Assembly (NCBI GenBank): GCA_002339345.1
Contig: DDKM01000073.1
Location: forward strand, 1-26,839
Direction: 5' to 3'
Source: Firmicutes bacterium UBA2598
Lineage (GTDB): Bacteria > Bacillota > PH28-bin88
DNA: 26,839 nt
In this document: piece after piece, positions 7,663 to 15,219 of the stretch
Numbering within the stretch: position 1 is the stretch's first letter
How the letters are laid out: every line of letters starts with the position of its first letter
Translations under genes and position numbers: made by a program
The notes under the pieces: generated by a model
Databases searched by the model: none
What the model was told of the DNA's origin: nothing
The model's input: only the letters and a program-made list of their open reading frames with translations

Positions 7663-8385
7663 ATGGACAAGAATGAAAGCCGGCAGGTAACTTGCCCCGC
7701 CGGTACCAAGCCGTATACGGTGCGGGCCGGTGACACCTTCTATAGTCTGGCTCAGCGTTTCGGCACCACCGTGGAGGCCATCATGGCTGCCAACCCGGGT
7801 GTGGACCCCGACCGGCTGATGATCGGCCAGGTCATCTGCATTCCCACACCCCTGCCGGGGGTTTGCCCGCCTGGTACCAGGAGTTACACCCTTCAGGCCG
7901 GTGACACCTTCTATAGTCTGGCCCAGCGTTTCGGCACCACCGTGGAGGCCATCATGGCTGCCAACCCGGGTGTGGACCCCGACCGGCTGCAGATCGGGCA
8001 AGTTATCTGCATCCCCATGGTTGCACCGCCTCCGCCGCCAACCAGGTGTCCGGAAAACACCCGTCCATACCGGATTCAGGCCGGTGACACTTTCTTCAGG
8101 CTGGCCAAGAGCTTCGGGACCACTGTGGAAGCAATTATGGCCGCCAACCCGGGTGTGGACCCCGAACGCCTGCAGATTGGCCAGATCATCTGTATCCCCA
8201 GGCGGATGCCCGCCAGGTGCCCCATGGGGACCAGACCGTACACCGTTCAGGCCGGTGACACCTTCTATAGTCTAGCCCAGCGTTTCGGCACCACCGTGGA
8301 GGCCATTCGCGCCGCCAACCCAGGCGTGGATCCGGACAGGCTGATGATTGGCCAGGTCATTTGTATCCCCCACAGAATGGGCTGA
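7663..8385 (+). CDS. Four-LysM protein with Cys-flanked modules, spore-coat-like
   Basis: The 240-residue protein consists almost entirely of four LysM peptidoglycan-binding modules, each of about 45 residues with the core YTVxAGDTFYSLAQRFGTT and ending VICIP. Every module is preceded by a CP dipeptide and closed by the cysteine in ICIP, giving eight cysteines in four pairs. A PPPPP linker separates modules 2 and 3. There is no signal peptide or membrane segment, which fits spore-coat LysM proteins made in the mother cell (SafA-like) better than a secreted wall enzyme; no catalytic domain is present. I prefer ATG 7663 to the in-frame GTG 7642: a TATAAT box at 7623-7628 would place transcription start near 7635, and TGGAG at 7647-7651 can serve ATG 7663. 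It is a single gene between two terminators. Confidence 0.82.
   Translation: MDKNESRQVTCPAGTKPYTVRAGDTFYSLAQRFGTTVEAIMAANPGVDPDRLMIGQVICIPTPLPGVCPPGTRSYTLQAGDTFYSLAQRFGTTVEAIMAANPGVDPDRLQIGQVICIPMVAPPPPPTRCPENTRPYRIQAGDTFFRLAKSFGTTVEAIMAANPGVDPERLQIGQIICIPRRMPARCPMGTRPYTVQAGDTFYSLAQRFGTTVEAIRAANPGVDPDRLMIGQVICIPHRMG
7693..8376 (+). repeat. Four tandem DNA repeats encoding the LysM modules
   Basis: Units share the anchor gccggtgacac at 7726, 7897, 8080 and 8251, giving spacings of 171, 183 and 171 bases. Copies 1, 2 and 4 are nearly identical over about 100 bases around the LysM core, while copy 3 has diverged more. The extra 12 bases before copy 3 encode the poly-proline linker. The pattern suggests recent duplication or gene conversion. 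Confidence 0.92.
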
Positions 8386-8427
8386 TGGATCAGGGGCTTT
8401 CAGGCTAAAGTGCCTCCCATGAACAAA

Positions 8428-8467
8428 GGGGCTGACCAAAGTTCCCCAGGTCAGCCCCCCCTTTTTT
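8428..8467 (+). terminator. Terminator between the convergent LysM and YibE/F genes
   Basis: Perfect 10-bp arms GGGGCTGACC (8428-8437) and GGTCAGCCCC (8449-8458) with an 11-base loop are followed by cccTTTTTT. It ends plus-strand transcription from the LysM gene. It also lies just past the end of the minus-strand yibE/F gene, but its T-run in that direction is poor. Confidence 0.85.
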
Positions 8468-8489
8468 CTAAAATGTGCCCGTTGGGACG

Positions 8490-9677
8490 TTATCTTTTAG
8501 TCAGGATACCGGCCACCATGGCGGTCAGCGGCACAGCCAAAACGATTCCAATGCTACCGGCCAGGGCACGCACAATCTCGGACGCAATCATGTCCATGTT
8601 GAGCATCTTGATCAGGGGCATTTCGTAAGCCATTAACAAAAGCAGCAAGGGTAGGGCACCACCGGTGTAGGCTAAAATCAGGGTGTTGGACATGGTCCCG
8701 ATGACGTCCCGTCCCACGTTCAGCCCGGACCGGAACAGGTCCATCACACCCAGGCCGGGGTTGGCCCGGTATACCTCTGTTACCGCTGAAGCAATGGACA
8801 TACCCATATCCATGATGGCACCCAGCGCACCGATCACCATGGCGGCAAATAGCAGTCCCTGGTAGTTGAACTGCACCTGTTGGGGAATGAACTGCAGCAT
8901 CTGGGCCTCCTCCAGACCCAGGCCGGTCAGCCGGGCGGCGGAGATAGAGAATTTGGCCACCATGCCGGCAATGACCACCCCCCCCACGGTGCCAATGATG
9001 GCTGCTATCGATTTACGGTTCAACCCGCCGATGATCAGGAGGGTAAGGGCAGTTACCACGGTGATCATGCCCACCGTCAGCCAGATGGCATCCATGCCCC
9101 GCAGCAGTCCAGGCAGCAGGATTTTCAGTATGCCAAGACCAATCAAGCCCAGGGACAGGATGCCCTTGATCCCCTGGAGACCTCCCACCACCACCAAAAG
9201 TAGTAAAAAGATGGTGGTCAGGGTGGTCAGGTTCCCCTCCCGGGCCAGGTCCGCCAGGAATAAACCGGTGATTTTGCCATCCTCCACATCCATGGACAGG
9301 ATGACCCTATCGCCAGGGCGGTACTGGATGTCCAGGGCCATGATGCCGGAAAGGTAGTTTTCCAGGGTATATACTTCTCCCTTAAAGGGCCCCTCGGTAA
9401 TCTCAACCGTCACCCGCTGGGGTGCTTCAAACCGGGGATTGCCTTCCTCCCGGCCGGTACCCTCCTCCACCGTCAGCACTCTACCTCGCACCATTTTGTT
9501 TAACATTGTTTCAGAACCATTCTCCGGCACGGCGGCCTGTACGGGTACAGCCCCATGGATCAGCAAAACTATCAGCACGACAGCCAGCACCAACAAGGCC
9601 GGCAAGGCCCGCCATCGCCACCAAATGCCGCTACTTTTTTTGAAACTGTAAACCCTAAAGATACCGGTATTTTGCAC
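8490..9677 (-). CDS. YibE/F-family multi-pass membrane protein
   Basis: The 395-residue protein has a basic N-terminus, a first membrane segment (about residues 24-48), an extracytoplasmic domain of about 100 residues rich in beta-strand-type sequence (VRGRVLTVEEGTGRE...), then about seven hydrophobic helices from residue 155 onward. Conserved polar signatures such as GALGAIMDMGMSIASAV and a glycine-rich TGGALPLLLLL block match the YibE/F family found in Firmicutes. Its biochemical role is not established; transporter-like topology is all the sequence supports. The GTG start at 9677 has a strong ribosome binding site (ggagggg on the minus strand). It runs opposite to the surrounding genes and diverges from gyrA, so it is a separate transcription unit. 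Confidence 0.85.
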   Translation of the reverse strand: MQNTGIFRVYSFKKSSGIWWRWRALPALLVLAVVLIVLLIHGAVPVQAAVPENGSETMLNKMVRGRVLTVEEGTGREEGNPRFEAPQRVTVEITEGPFKGEVYTLENYLSGIMALDIQYRPGDRVILSMDVEDGKITGLFLADLAREGNLTTLTTIFLLLLVVVGGLQGIKGILSLGLIGLGILKILLPGLLRGMDAIWLTVGMITVVTALTLLIIGGLNRKSIAAIIGTVGGVVIAGMVAKFSISAARLTGLGLEEAQMLQFIPQQVQFNYQGLLFAAMVIGALGAIMDMGMSIASAVTEVYRANPGLGVMDLFRSGLNVGRDVIGTMSNTLILAYTGGALPLLLLLMAYEMPLIKMLNMDMIASEIVRALAGSIGIVLAVPLTAMVAGILTKR

Positions 9678-9786
9678 AGAAATCCCCTCCCCGGCCCATT
9701 TTACCAGATAACCCCCCTGGGGTGGAACTGCCTGTTTGTGCCACTGGAAGGGTTTCTGGTCAACATTTAAGGGAGTATGTCAAAAC

Positions 9787-9813
9787 GCAATCCTTTCTTA
9801 CTGGTAGGATTGC
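9787..9813. repeat. Inverted repeat just upstream of the gyrA promoter
   Basis: Perfect 8-bp arms GCAATCCT (9787-9794) and AGGATTGC (9806-9813) with an 11-base centre lie 10 bases before the gyrA -35 box in the divergent yibE/F-gyrA spacer. No T-run follows on the plus strand; on the minus strand a short gTTTT follows. It could be an operator or a weak minus-strand terminator. Confidence 0.5.
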
Positions 9814-9823
9814 CTGCATCTGG

Positions 9824-9852
9824 TTGTGGGGATACTGCAATTGTTGTATAAT
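9824..9852 (+). promoter_or_regulatory. gyrA promoter (sigma-A type)
   Basis: TTGTGG (9824-9829), a 17-base spacer and a perfect TATAAT (9847-9852) lie 42 bases upstream of the gyrA start codon. This gives gyrA its own promoter, as expected because it is detached from gyrB. Confidence 0.75.
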
Positions 9853-9894
9853 ACATCTGTTTGAAATAAAAGATGTCCGGGCAGGTGAATTCCA

Positions 9895-12360
9895 TTGCAG
9901 GAAGAGTATTTTTCCGGCAAAGTCATCCCTATAGATATTGAAGAGGAAATGCGGCGCTCATATATCGATTATGCCATGAGCGTTATTGTCGGGCGGGCTC
10001 TCCCCGATGTGAGGGATGGGTTGAAACCGGTGCACCGCCGGATTCTATATGCCATGTATGATATGGGCATGACCCCGGACAAGCCCCATAAGAAATCAGC
10101 CTGGGCGGTGGGCCAGGTAATGGCCCGTTACCATCCCCATGGAGACGCGGCGATCTACGATGCTATGGTCCGGCTCGCACAGCCCTTTGCCACCCGCTAT
10201 CCCCTGGTGGACGGCCATGGCAACTTCGGGTCTATCGATGGTGATGCTCCAGCGGCCATGCGTTATACTGAGGCCCGGATGGCCAAAATCGCCATGGAAA
10301 TGCTGGCGGACATTGACAAGGAAACGGTGGATTTCATCCCCAACTATGATGAATCCCTGCAGGAGCCGGTGGTGCTGCCATCCCGTATCCCGAACTTGCT
10401 GGTAAACGGAGCCTCCGGTATCGCCGTGGGTATGGCCACAAACATCCCGCCCCATAATTTAGGGGAAGTAATCGATGCCTTGGTTCTTTTAATAGATAAT
10501 CCCCGGGCGGAAATCAGGGATCTGATGCAGCACATCAAGGGACCGGATTTCCCCACCGCCGGTATCATTATGGGCCGTCAGGGCATTAAGGATGCCTACT
10601 ACAAGGGTAGAGGAAGCATCACCGTTCGGGCGCGGACGGAAATCCAGCTGGATAAAGGCGGTAAAAGCCGCATTGTGGTCACCGAACTGCCCTATCAGGT
10701 CAACAAGGCCAAGCTGGTGGAGAGAATCGCTACCTTGGTGCGGGAAAAGAAACTGGATGGCATTACCGACTTGCGGGACGAATCCGACCGTACCGGCATG
10801 AGGGTAGTCCTCGAACTGCGGCGGGATGTCAATGCCACCATCGTGCTGAACCAATTATACAAGCAAACCCAAATGCAGGACACCTTTGGGGTAATCATGC
10901 TGGCCCTGGTGGATGGCCGCCCCATGGTGCTGAACTTGAAACAAATTCTTAGCCATTACCTGGAACACCAGCGTCAGGTGGTCATCCGGCGGACCAGGTT
11001 CGATCTGGCCAAGGCGGAAGCCCGAGCCCATATCGTGGAGGGTTTACGCATTGCCCTGAGCTACCTGGACGAGGTGATCAAGACTATCCGCGCCTCCGGT
11101 ACGGTGGATGAGGCCCGCCAGAACCTGATGAGCCGTTTCCAGTTGAGTGAGAAACAGGCCCAGGCCATTCTGGACATGCGCTTGCAGCGGCTGACCGCTC
11201 TGGAGAGGGAAAAACTGGAAGAAGAGTACCAGGAACTGCTGAAAACTATCGCCAGACTTAAGGAGATCCTGGGTAGCGAAACCATCCTGCTCAAGGTAAT
11301 CAAAAAGGAAATGTTGGAAATTAAACAACGGTTTGCTGACGGACGGCGGACGGAGATTTCCTTGTCGGAGGATAAACTGGCGGTGGAGGACCTGATTCCG
11401 GAGGAGGAATCGGTGATCACCATCACCAACCGGGGTTATATCAAGCGCTTGCCTGTGGATACGTATCGCAGCCAGAAGCGGGGTGGCCGGGGGGTGGCCG
11501 GGGTGACCACCCGGGAGGAGGATTTTGTCCAACACCTCTTTGTGACCAGCACCCATCACTTTTTGCTCTTTTTCACCAACCGGGGCAAGGTATACCGGCT
11601 GAAGGTATATGAGATACCGGAAGCGGGGCGGCAGGCCAAGGGTACGGCCATTGTCAACCTGCTTTATCTGGGTCAAGATGAGCACATCACTGCCGTCATT
11701 CCGGTACGCCGTTTTGACGGGGATGACTACCTGGTGATGGCCACTCGCCGTGGGGTGGTGAAGAAGACTCCACTACAGGAATACGATTCCTCCAGGCGGG
11801 ATGGCCTCATCGCAATTGCCCTGGACGAGGATGATGATTTAATCGGTGTGCAGTTGACGGACGGAAGTCAGGAGATCCTTTTAGGCACAGCGTCCGGCCT
11901 GGTGATCCGTTTCCCGGAAACGGAGGTGCGCAGCACCGGCCGTACCGCCAGGGGAGTGAAGGGGATCACCCTTTCCGGCACAGACAGGGTGGTGGGTATG
12001 GAATTGGCCCGGGTTCGCGGTCACCTGCTAGTCATTTCGGAATTTGGCTATGGAAAGCGGACCGACCTTGACGAGTTCCGGGGCCAGCACCGCGGCGGCA
12101 GAGGTGTCATTGCCATCCGTACCGGCAGGCGTAATGGCGATATGGTGGGTATGATGTCGGTGGGGCCGGAGGACGAGGAGATTATGCTCATCACCATGGA
12201 GGGCATTGTACTGCGCACCCCCGTCCAGTCCATTTCCATCCAGGGTAGGGCTGCCCAGGGGGTGACGGTGATGAAAATGTCCGCCCAAGACCGGGTGGTA
12301 GCTATGGCCCGGGTATCCGCCCGGGAAGAGGAAGTGGCTGGCCAGCAGGGGGAAGATTAA
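9895..12360 (+). CDS. gyrA: DNA gyrase subunit A
   Basis: This is the DNA cleavage/religation and wrapping subunit of gyrase. The 821-residue product has the breakage-reunion domain with catalytic Tyr124 in MRYTEARM, the coiled-coil and exit-gate region, and a C-terminal pinwheel with a canonical GyrA box QKRGGRG (from about residue 527). A second box-like QHRGGRG lies near residue 731. The GyrA box distinguishes it from ParC. Position 85, equivalent to E. coli Ser83 in the quinolone-binding region, is alanine (HPHGDAAIYD), while the Asp87 equivalent (Asp89) is kept. The start is TTG 9895, with caggtg about 8 bases upstream and the family-typical N-terminus following at once. It is transcribed from its own promoter and followed by pdxST after 141 bases. 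Confidence 0.98.
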   Translation: MQEEYFSGKVIPIDIEEEMRRSYIDYAMSVIVGRALPDVRDGLKPVHRRILYAMYDMGMTPDKPHKKSAWAVGQVMARYHPHGDAAIYDAMVRLAQPFATRYPLVDGHGNFGSIDGDAPAAMRYTEARMAKIAMEMLADIDKETVDFIPNYDESLQEPVVLPSRIPNLLVNGASGIAVGMATNIPPHNLGEVIDALVLLIDNPRAEIRDLMQHIKGPDFPTAGIIMGRQGIKDAYYKGRGSITVRARTEIQLDKGGKSRIVVTELPYQVNKAKLVERIATLVREKKLDGITDLRDESDRTGMRVVLELRRDVNATIVLNQLYKQTQMQDTFGVIMLALVDGRPMVLNLKQILSHYLEHQRQVVIRRTRFDLAKAEARAHIVEGLRIALSYLDEVIKTIRASGTVDEARQNLMSRFQLSEKQAQAILDMRLQRLTALEREKLEEEYQELLKTIARLKEILGSETILLKVIKKEMLEIKQRFADGRRTEISLSEDKLAVEDLIPEEESVITITNRGYIKRLPVDTYRSQKRGGRGVAGVTTREEDFVQHLFVTSTHHFLLFFTNRGKVYRLKVYEIPEAGRQAKGTAIVNLLYLGQDEHITAVIPVRRFDGDDYLVMATRRGVVKKTPLQEYDSSRRDGLIAIALDEDDDLIGVQLTDGSQEILLGTASGLVIRFPETEVRSTGRTARGVKGITLSGTDRVVGMELARVRGHLLVISEFGYGKRTDLDEFRGQHRGGRGVIAIRTGRRNGDMVGMMSVGPEDEEIMLITMEGIVLRTPVQSISIQGRAAQGVTVMKMSAQDRVVAMARVSAREEEVAGQQGED

Positions 12361-12391
12361 ACAATGTCCGGGAGAAGGTGTTTGATCCGGT

Positions 12392-12408
12392 GCCCCGGTG
12401 CCTGGGGC
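12392..12408 (+). terminator. Weak hairpin after gyrA
   Basis: Arms GCCCC (12392-12396) and GGGGC (12404-12408) are followed by only a broken T stretch (ttgtattccctt). It may slow transcription between gyrA and pdxS, but it is not a convincing terminator. A TATAGT box at 12427-12432 downstream lacks a good -35 partner, so pdxS may be read from gyrA or from a weak promoter here. Confidence 0.3.
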
Positions 12409-12501
12409 TTGTATTCCCTTGCCGAGTATAGTAAAATTACGAAATAATTTATTTTACAATTCTACCTGCTGGTAATGAATTTCCCGGGGGAGGTATTAGG
12501 A

Positions 12502-13386
12502 TTGGCTGAAACAGGAACCTGGAAGGTTAAAACCGGCCTGGCGGAGATGCTCAAAGGCGGGGTGATCATGGATGTCACCACCCCCGAACAGGCTAAAATT
12601 GCCGAAGAGGCGGGAGCCTGCGCGGTAATGGCTCTGGAGCGGGTACCGGCAGATATCCGGGCGGCCGGGGGAGTGGCCAGAATGGCCGACCCTACAGTTA
12701 TTTTACGTATCATGGATGCCGTCACAATCCCGGTGATGGCCAAGGCCCGCATCGGACACTTTGTGGAAGCACAGATTCTGGAAGAGCTGGGTGTAGACTA
12801 CATCGATGAGAGTGAAGTTCTTACCCCGGCGGACGAAGATTATCACATTGACAAACACCAGTTCAAGGTACCCTTTGTTTGCGGTGCCCGGAATCTCGGC
12901 GAGGCCCTGCGCCGCATCGGGGAAGGGGCGGCCATGATTCGGACCAAGGGAGAACCGGGTACCGGGAACATTGTGGAGGCAGTCCGTCACATGCGCATGG
13001 TAATGGGAGAAATCCGCCGGCTATCCAGCATGTCCAAGGACGAACTGATGACTGCTGCCAAGAACATGGCTGCACCCTATGAACTGGTGGTGGAAGTGGC
13101 CAGAACCGGCCGGTTGCCGGTGGTGAATTTCGCGGCTGGTGGTGTGGCCACTCCGGCGGATGCCGCCCTGATGATGCAACTGGGTTCTGACGGTATCTTT
13201 GTTGGTTCCGGGATCTTCAAGTCCAGGGATCCCGTCGCCCGCGCCAAGGCTATTGTGGCAGCTACTACCCATTACAATGACCCCAAGGTGTTGGCGGAAG
13301 TGTCCAAGGATCTGGGTGAAGCCATGCCTGGCCTGGAAATAGCCACCATTGCGCCCGAACAGAGAATGCAGGAACGGGGCTGGTAA
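12502..13386 (+). CDS. pdxS: Pyridoxal 5'-phosphate synthase, synthase subunit PdxS
   Basis: PdxS condenses ribose 5-phosphate, glyceraldehyde 3-phosphate and ammonia to pyridoxal 5'-phosphate in the DXP-independent pathway, as a dodecamer fed with ammonia by PdxT. The 294-residue product matches family length. It contains GGVIMDV near residue 19, the Schiff-base lysine Lys81 in VMAKARIGH, and the phosphate-binding GTG and FAAGGVATPADAA regions. TTG 12502 is the start: ggggagg (12487-12493) lies 8 bases upstream, and the protein then begins MAETGTWKVKTGLAEML as in homologues. The ATG at 12475, 27 bases earlier and in frame, would lie before that ribosome binding site. pdxT follows after 16 bases, so they form an operon. 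Confidence 0.97.
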   Translation: MAETGTWKVKTGLAEMLKGGVIMDVTTPEQAKIAEEAGACAVMALERVPADIRAAGGVARMADPTVILRIMDAVTIPVMAKARIGHFVEAQILEELGVDYIDESEVLTPADEDYHIDKHQFKVPFVCGARNLGEALRRIGEGAAMIRTKGEPGTGNIVEAVRHMRMVMGEIRRLSSMSKDELMTAAKNMAAPYELVVEVARTGRLPVVNFAAGGVATPADAALMMQLGSDGIFVGSGIFKSRDPVARAKAIVAATTHYNDPKVLAEVSKDLGEAMPGLEIATIAPEQRMQERGW

Positions 13387-13402
13387 ACTGGAGGAAATGT
13401 CC

Positions 13403-13981
13403 ATGCTAATCGGAGTTTTGGCCATGCAGGGCGCATTCCGGGAACACCGGCTGGCCCTGGAGGCCTGCGGGGCCACCTGCCGGGAAATCCGTAAGCCTGC
13501 CCATCTGGAAGGCCTTGACGGTTTGGTCATCCCTGGTGGTGAAAGCACCACCATCGGCAAGCTTTTGCACGATTATGAATTATTTGTCCCCATCCGGGAG
13601 ATGGGCAAGGACGGCCTGCCCATTTTTGGAACCTGTGCCGGACTGGTGATGTTGGCCAGGGATATTGAGGGAAGCAACCAACCCCGACTGGGGTTAATGG
13701 ATATCTGCGTTATCCGGAACGCCTTTGGCCGCCAGGTACATAGCTTTGAGGCGGACTTGTCCATCCCTGCCCTGGGGGAAGCTCCCTTTCCAGGAGTGTT
13801 CATCCGGGCGCCTTACATCAATAAGGCGGGAGAAGGGGTGGAAGTGCTGGCGGTGTTCCAAGATCACATCGTCATGGCCAGGCAGCAAAACCTGCTGGTA
13901 ACCGCCTTTCACCCTGAACTGACGGGGGACCAGCGGGTGCACCGTTATTTTCTGCACACTGTGGCCGGACTTCCGGCCTAA
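13403..13981 (+). CDS. pdxT: Pyridoxal 5'-phosphate synthase, glutaminase subunit PdxT
   Basis: PdxT is a class I glutamine amidotransferase that hydrolyses glutamine and channels ammonia to PdxS. The 192-residue protein starts MLIGVLAMQGAFREH, has the GGESTT oxyanion-region motif, the nucleophile Cys78 in GTCAGL, and the rest of the triad His170 and Glu172 in FHPEL. ATG 13403 is chosen because ggagg (13390-13394) lies 8 bases before it; the in-frame ATG at 13397 is only 2 bases from the same site. It is co-transcribed with pdxS and followed within 15 bases by a strong terminator. Confidence 0.97.
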   Translation: MLIGVLAMQGAFREHRLALEACGATCREIRKPAHLEGLDGLVIPGGESTTIGKLLHDYELFVPIREMGKDGLPIFGTCAGLVMLARDIEGSNQPRLGLMDICVIRNAFGRQVHSFEADLSIPALGEAPFPGVFIRAPYINKAGEGVEVLAVFQDHIVMARQQNLLVTAFHPELTGDQRVHRYFLHTVAGLPA

Positions 13982-13995
13982 AAAGGCTAATGACA

Positions 13996-14036
13996 CATCC
14001 CCAGAATGGGTATATTCATTCTGGGGGTGTTTTTTT
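13996..14036 (+). terminator. Strong terminator of pdxST overlapping the next gene's start
   Basis: Arms CATCCCCAGAATG (13996-14008) and CATTCTGGGGGTG (14017-14029) pair over 13 bp (one G-U) with an 8-base loop, followed directly by seven T residues. It begins 15 bases after the pdxT stop. It also lies inside the longest form of the following open reading frame, and its right arm carries the only ribosome-binding-like sequence for the shorter form. Confidence 0.88.
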
Positions 14037-15156
14037 GCATACCAAAAGGAACCTTTGGCAGCGCAGCATTGACATTATTTTGGCCAACCAGAGCCCGGCG
14101 GGATCCTTCCCGGCTTCGCCGGAATTCCCAACCTACCGTTATGCCTGGCTAAGGGACGGCACCTTTACCGCCTATGCCCTGGACTTGGCCGGTAGGCACC
14201 GGGCAGCAGCCCGGTTTTACCACTGGGTCAACGATGTAATGGGGTTCCACTGCGGCAAGGCCTGGCGCCTGCTGGAGAGTAAACAGCGGGGGGAATGTCC
14301 GGGCCCGGACGGTTTTCTGCATACTCGGTATCAGTTGTGCGGCCAGGAGGGGGTGGAGCCCTGGGGCAATTTCCAACTGGACGGTTACGGTATATATCTG
14401 TGGGGGCTGGAACGCCACCGGGCCATGACCGGTGACGAGGTATGGAAGGACAGTTGGGATGCCCTGGAACTGGTGGCCTCCTACCTGACCGCATTTTGGG
14501 ATGCCAGATGCCTGGACTGCTGGGAGGAAAACGACTCCCACCTGCACCCTTCTACCCTGGCCTGTATTTATGGCGGACTGGTAGCCTACCTGGAAGGTTA
14601 CCGGCAGCAGGGACTGCCATGTCCCCAGGAGGCGGTTGTGCAGGGTGTGCTGGCCCGACTCCCGGCGGTGGTGGAACGGGACTTCTACCAGAACGGTCAT
14701 TTTACCAAACATCCGGGCAGGGCAGCGGTGGATGCCAACCTCTTGTGGTTGGCGGTGCCCTTTCGCCTGTTTGATCCCGCCGACTCGCGGATGACGGCAA
14801 CGGTAGCCCAAATCGAAAGGGACTTGGTGACACCGGATGGCGGAGTGAAGCGTTACGCCCATGACACCTATTACGGCGGCGGCCCCTGGGTTCTCCTGAC
14901 GTCCTGGTTGGGCTGGTACTATACCCAGGTGGGCAACTGCCGGCGGGCGGAGGAATTGTTGGCTTGGGTGGAAGGGCAGGCCGACCCCCAGGGTAACCTG
15001 CCGGAACAGGTGCCGGTGCACATGAACGCCCCGGACCATTACCCTGTTTGGGTGGAGCGGTGGGGACCTATCGCCTCTCCCCTGTTATGGTCCCACGCCA
15101 TGTATCTGGTGGTGGTTGACGCCCTGGACGGTATTGGCCAAAATCATTGTAAATAA
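14035..15156 (+). CDS. GH15-family (glucoamylase-like) glycoside hydrolase
   Basis: This predicted cytoplasmic hydrolase has an (alpha/alpha)6-barrel like glucoamylases and trehalases. The sequence holds FPTYRYAWLRDGTFTAYALD, a CWEEND motif where family 15 has its catalytic acid, GGVKRY, and NLPEQV (probable base Glu) followed by WVERWGPIASPLLWSHAMYL. These fit GH15, but at about 373-388 residues it is shorter than two-domain glucoamylases, so it is probably the catalytic domain alone. Two starts are possible. ATG 13990 (388 residues) puts the terminator inside the gene and has a poorly spaced ribosome binding site. TTG 14035 (373 residues) has ggggg(t)g five bases upstream, inside the terminator stem, and gives a more family-like N-terminus (MHTKRNLWQRSIDIIL). 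I list the latter with reserve. No promoter of its own is evident; expression may depend on read-through from pdxST. Confidence 0.82.
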   Translation: MHTKRNLWQRSIDIILANQSPAGSFPASPEFPTYRYAWLRDGTFTAYALDLAGRHRAAARFYHWVNDVMGFHCGKAWRLLESKQRGECPGPDGFLHTRYQLCGQEGVEPWGNFQLDGYGIYLWGLERHRAMTGDEVWKDSWDALELVASYLTAFWDARCLDCWEENDSHLHPSTLACIYGGLVAYLEGYRQQGLPCPQEAVVQGVLARLPAVVERDFYQNGHFTKHPGRAAVDANLLWLAVPFRLFDPADSRMTATVAQIERDLVTPDGGVKRYAHDTYYGGGPWVLLTSWLGWYYTQVGNCRRAEELLAWVEGQADPQGNLPEQVPVHMNAPDHYPVWVERWGPIASPLLWSHAMYLVVVDALDGIGQNHCK

Positions 15157-15159
15157 CCG

Positions 15160-15188
15160 TTGCATTCCGGCAGCCGCTATAGTATAAT
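15160..15188 (+). promoter_or_regulatory. Promoter of the aminotransferase-serA operon
   Basis: TTGCAT (15160-15165), a 17-base spacer and TATAAT (15183-15188) predict transcription from about 15195, just before T-box 1. The same TTGCAT -35 box and 17-base spacing precede T-box 2. Confidence 0.8.
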
Positions 15189-15219
15189 CCAGATTAAATT
15201 TACCATGTAAACACAATGC

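Noticed and set aside
7693..8376. CRISPR-like regular repeats
   Set aside because: Units are about 171 bases, continuous and in frame, and encode LysM modules; there are no short repeats with unique spacers.
12475..12501. ATG 12475 as the pdxS start
   Set aside because: It lies upstream of a strong ribosome binding site that serves TTG 12502, and the resulting extra nine residues are not found in PdxS proteins.
14149..15039. A 296-codon minus-strand open frame opposite the GH15-like gene
   Set aside because: Its translation is low-complexity His/Gln/Gly/Val-rich and matches no family pattern; the plus strand has clear GH15 motifs.
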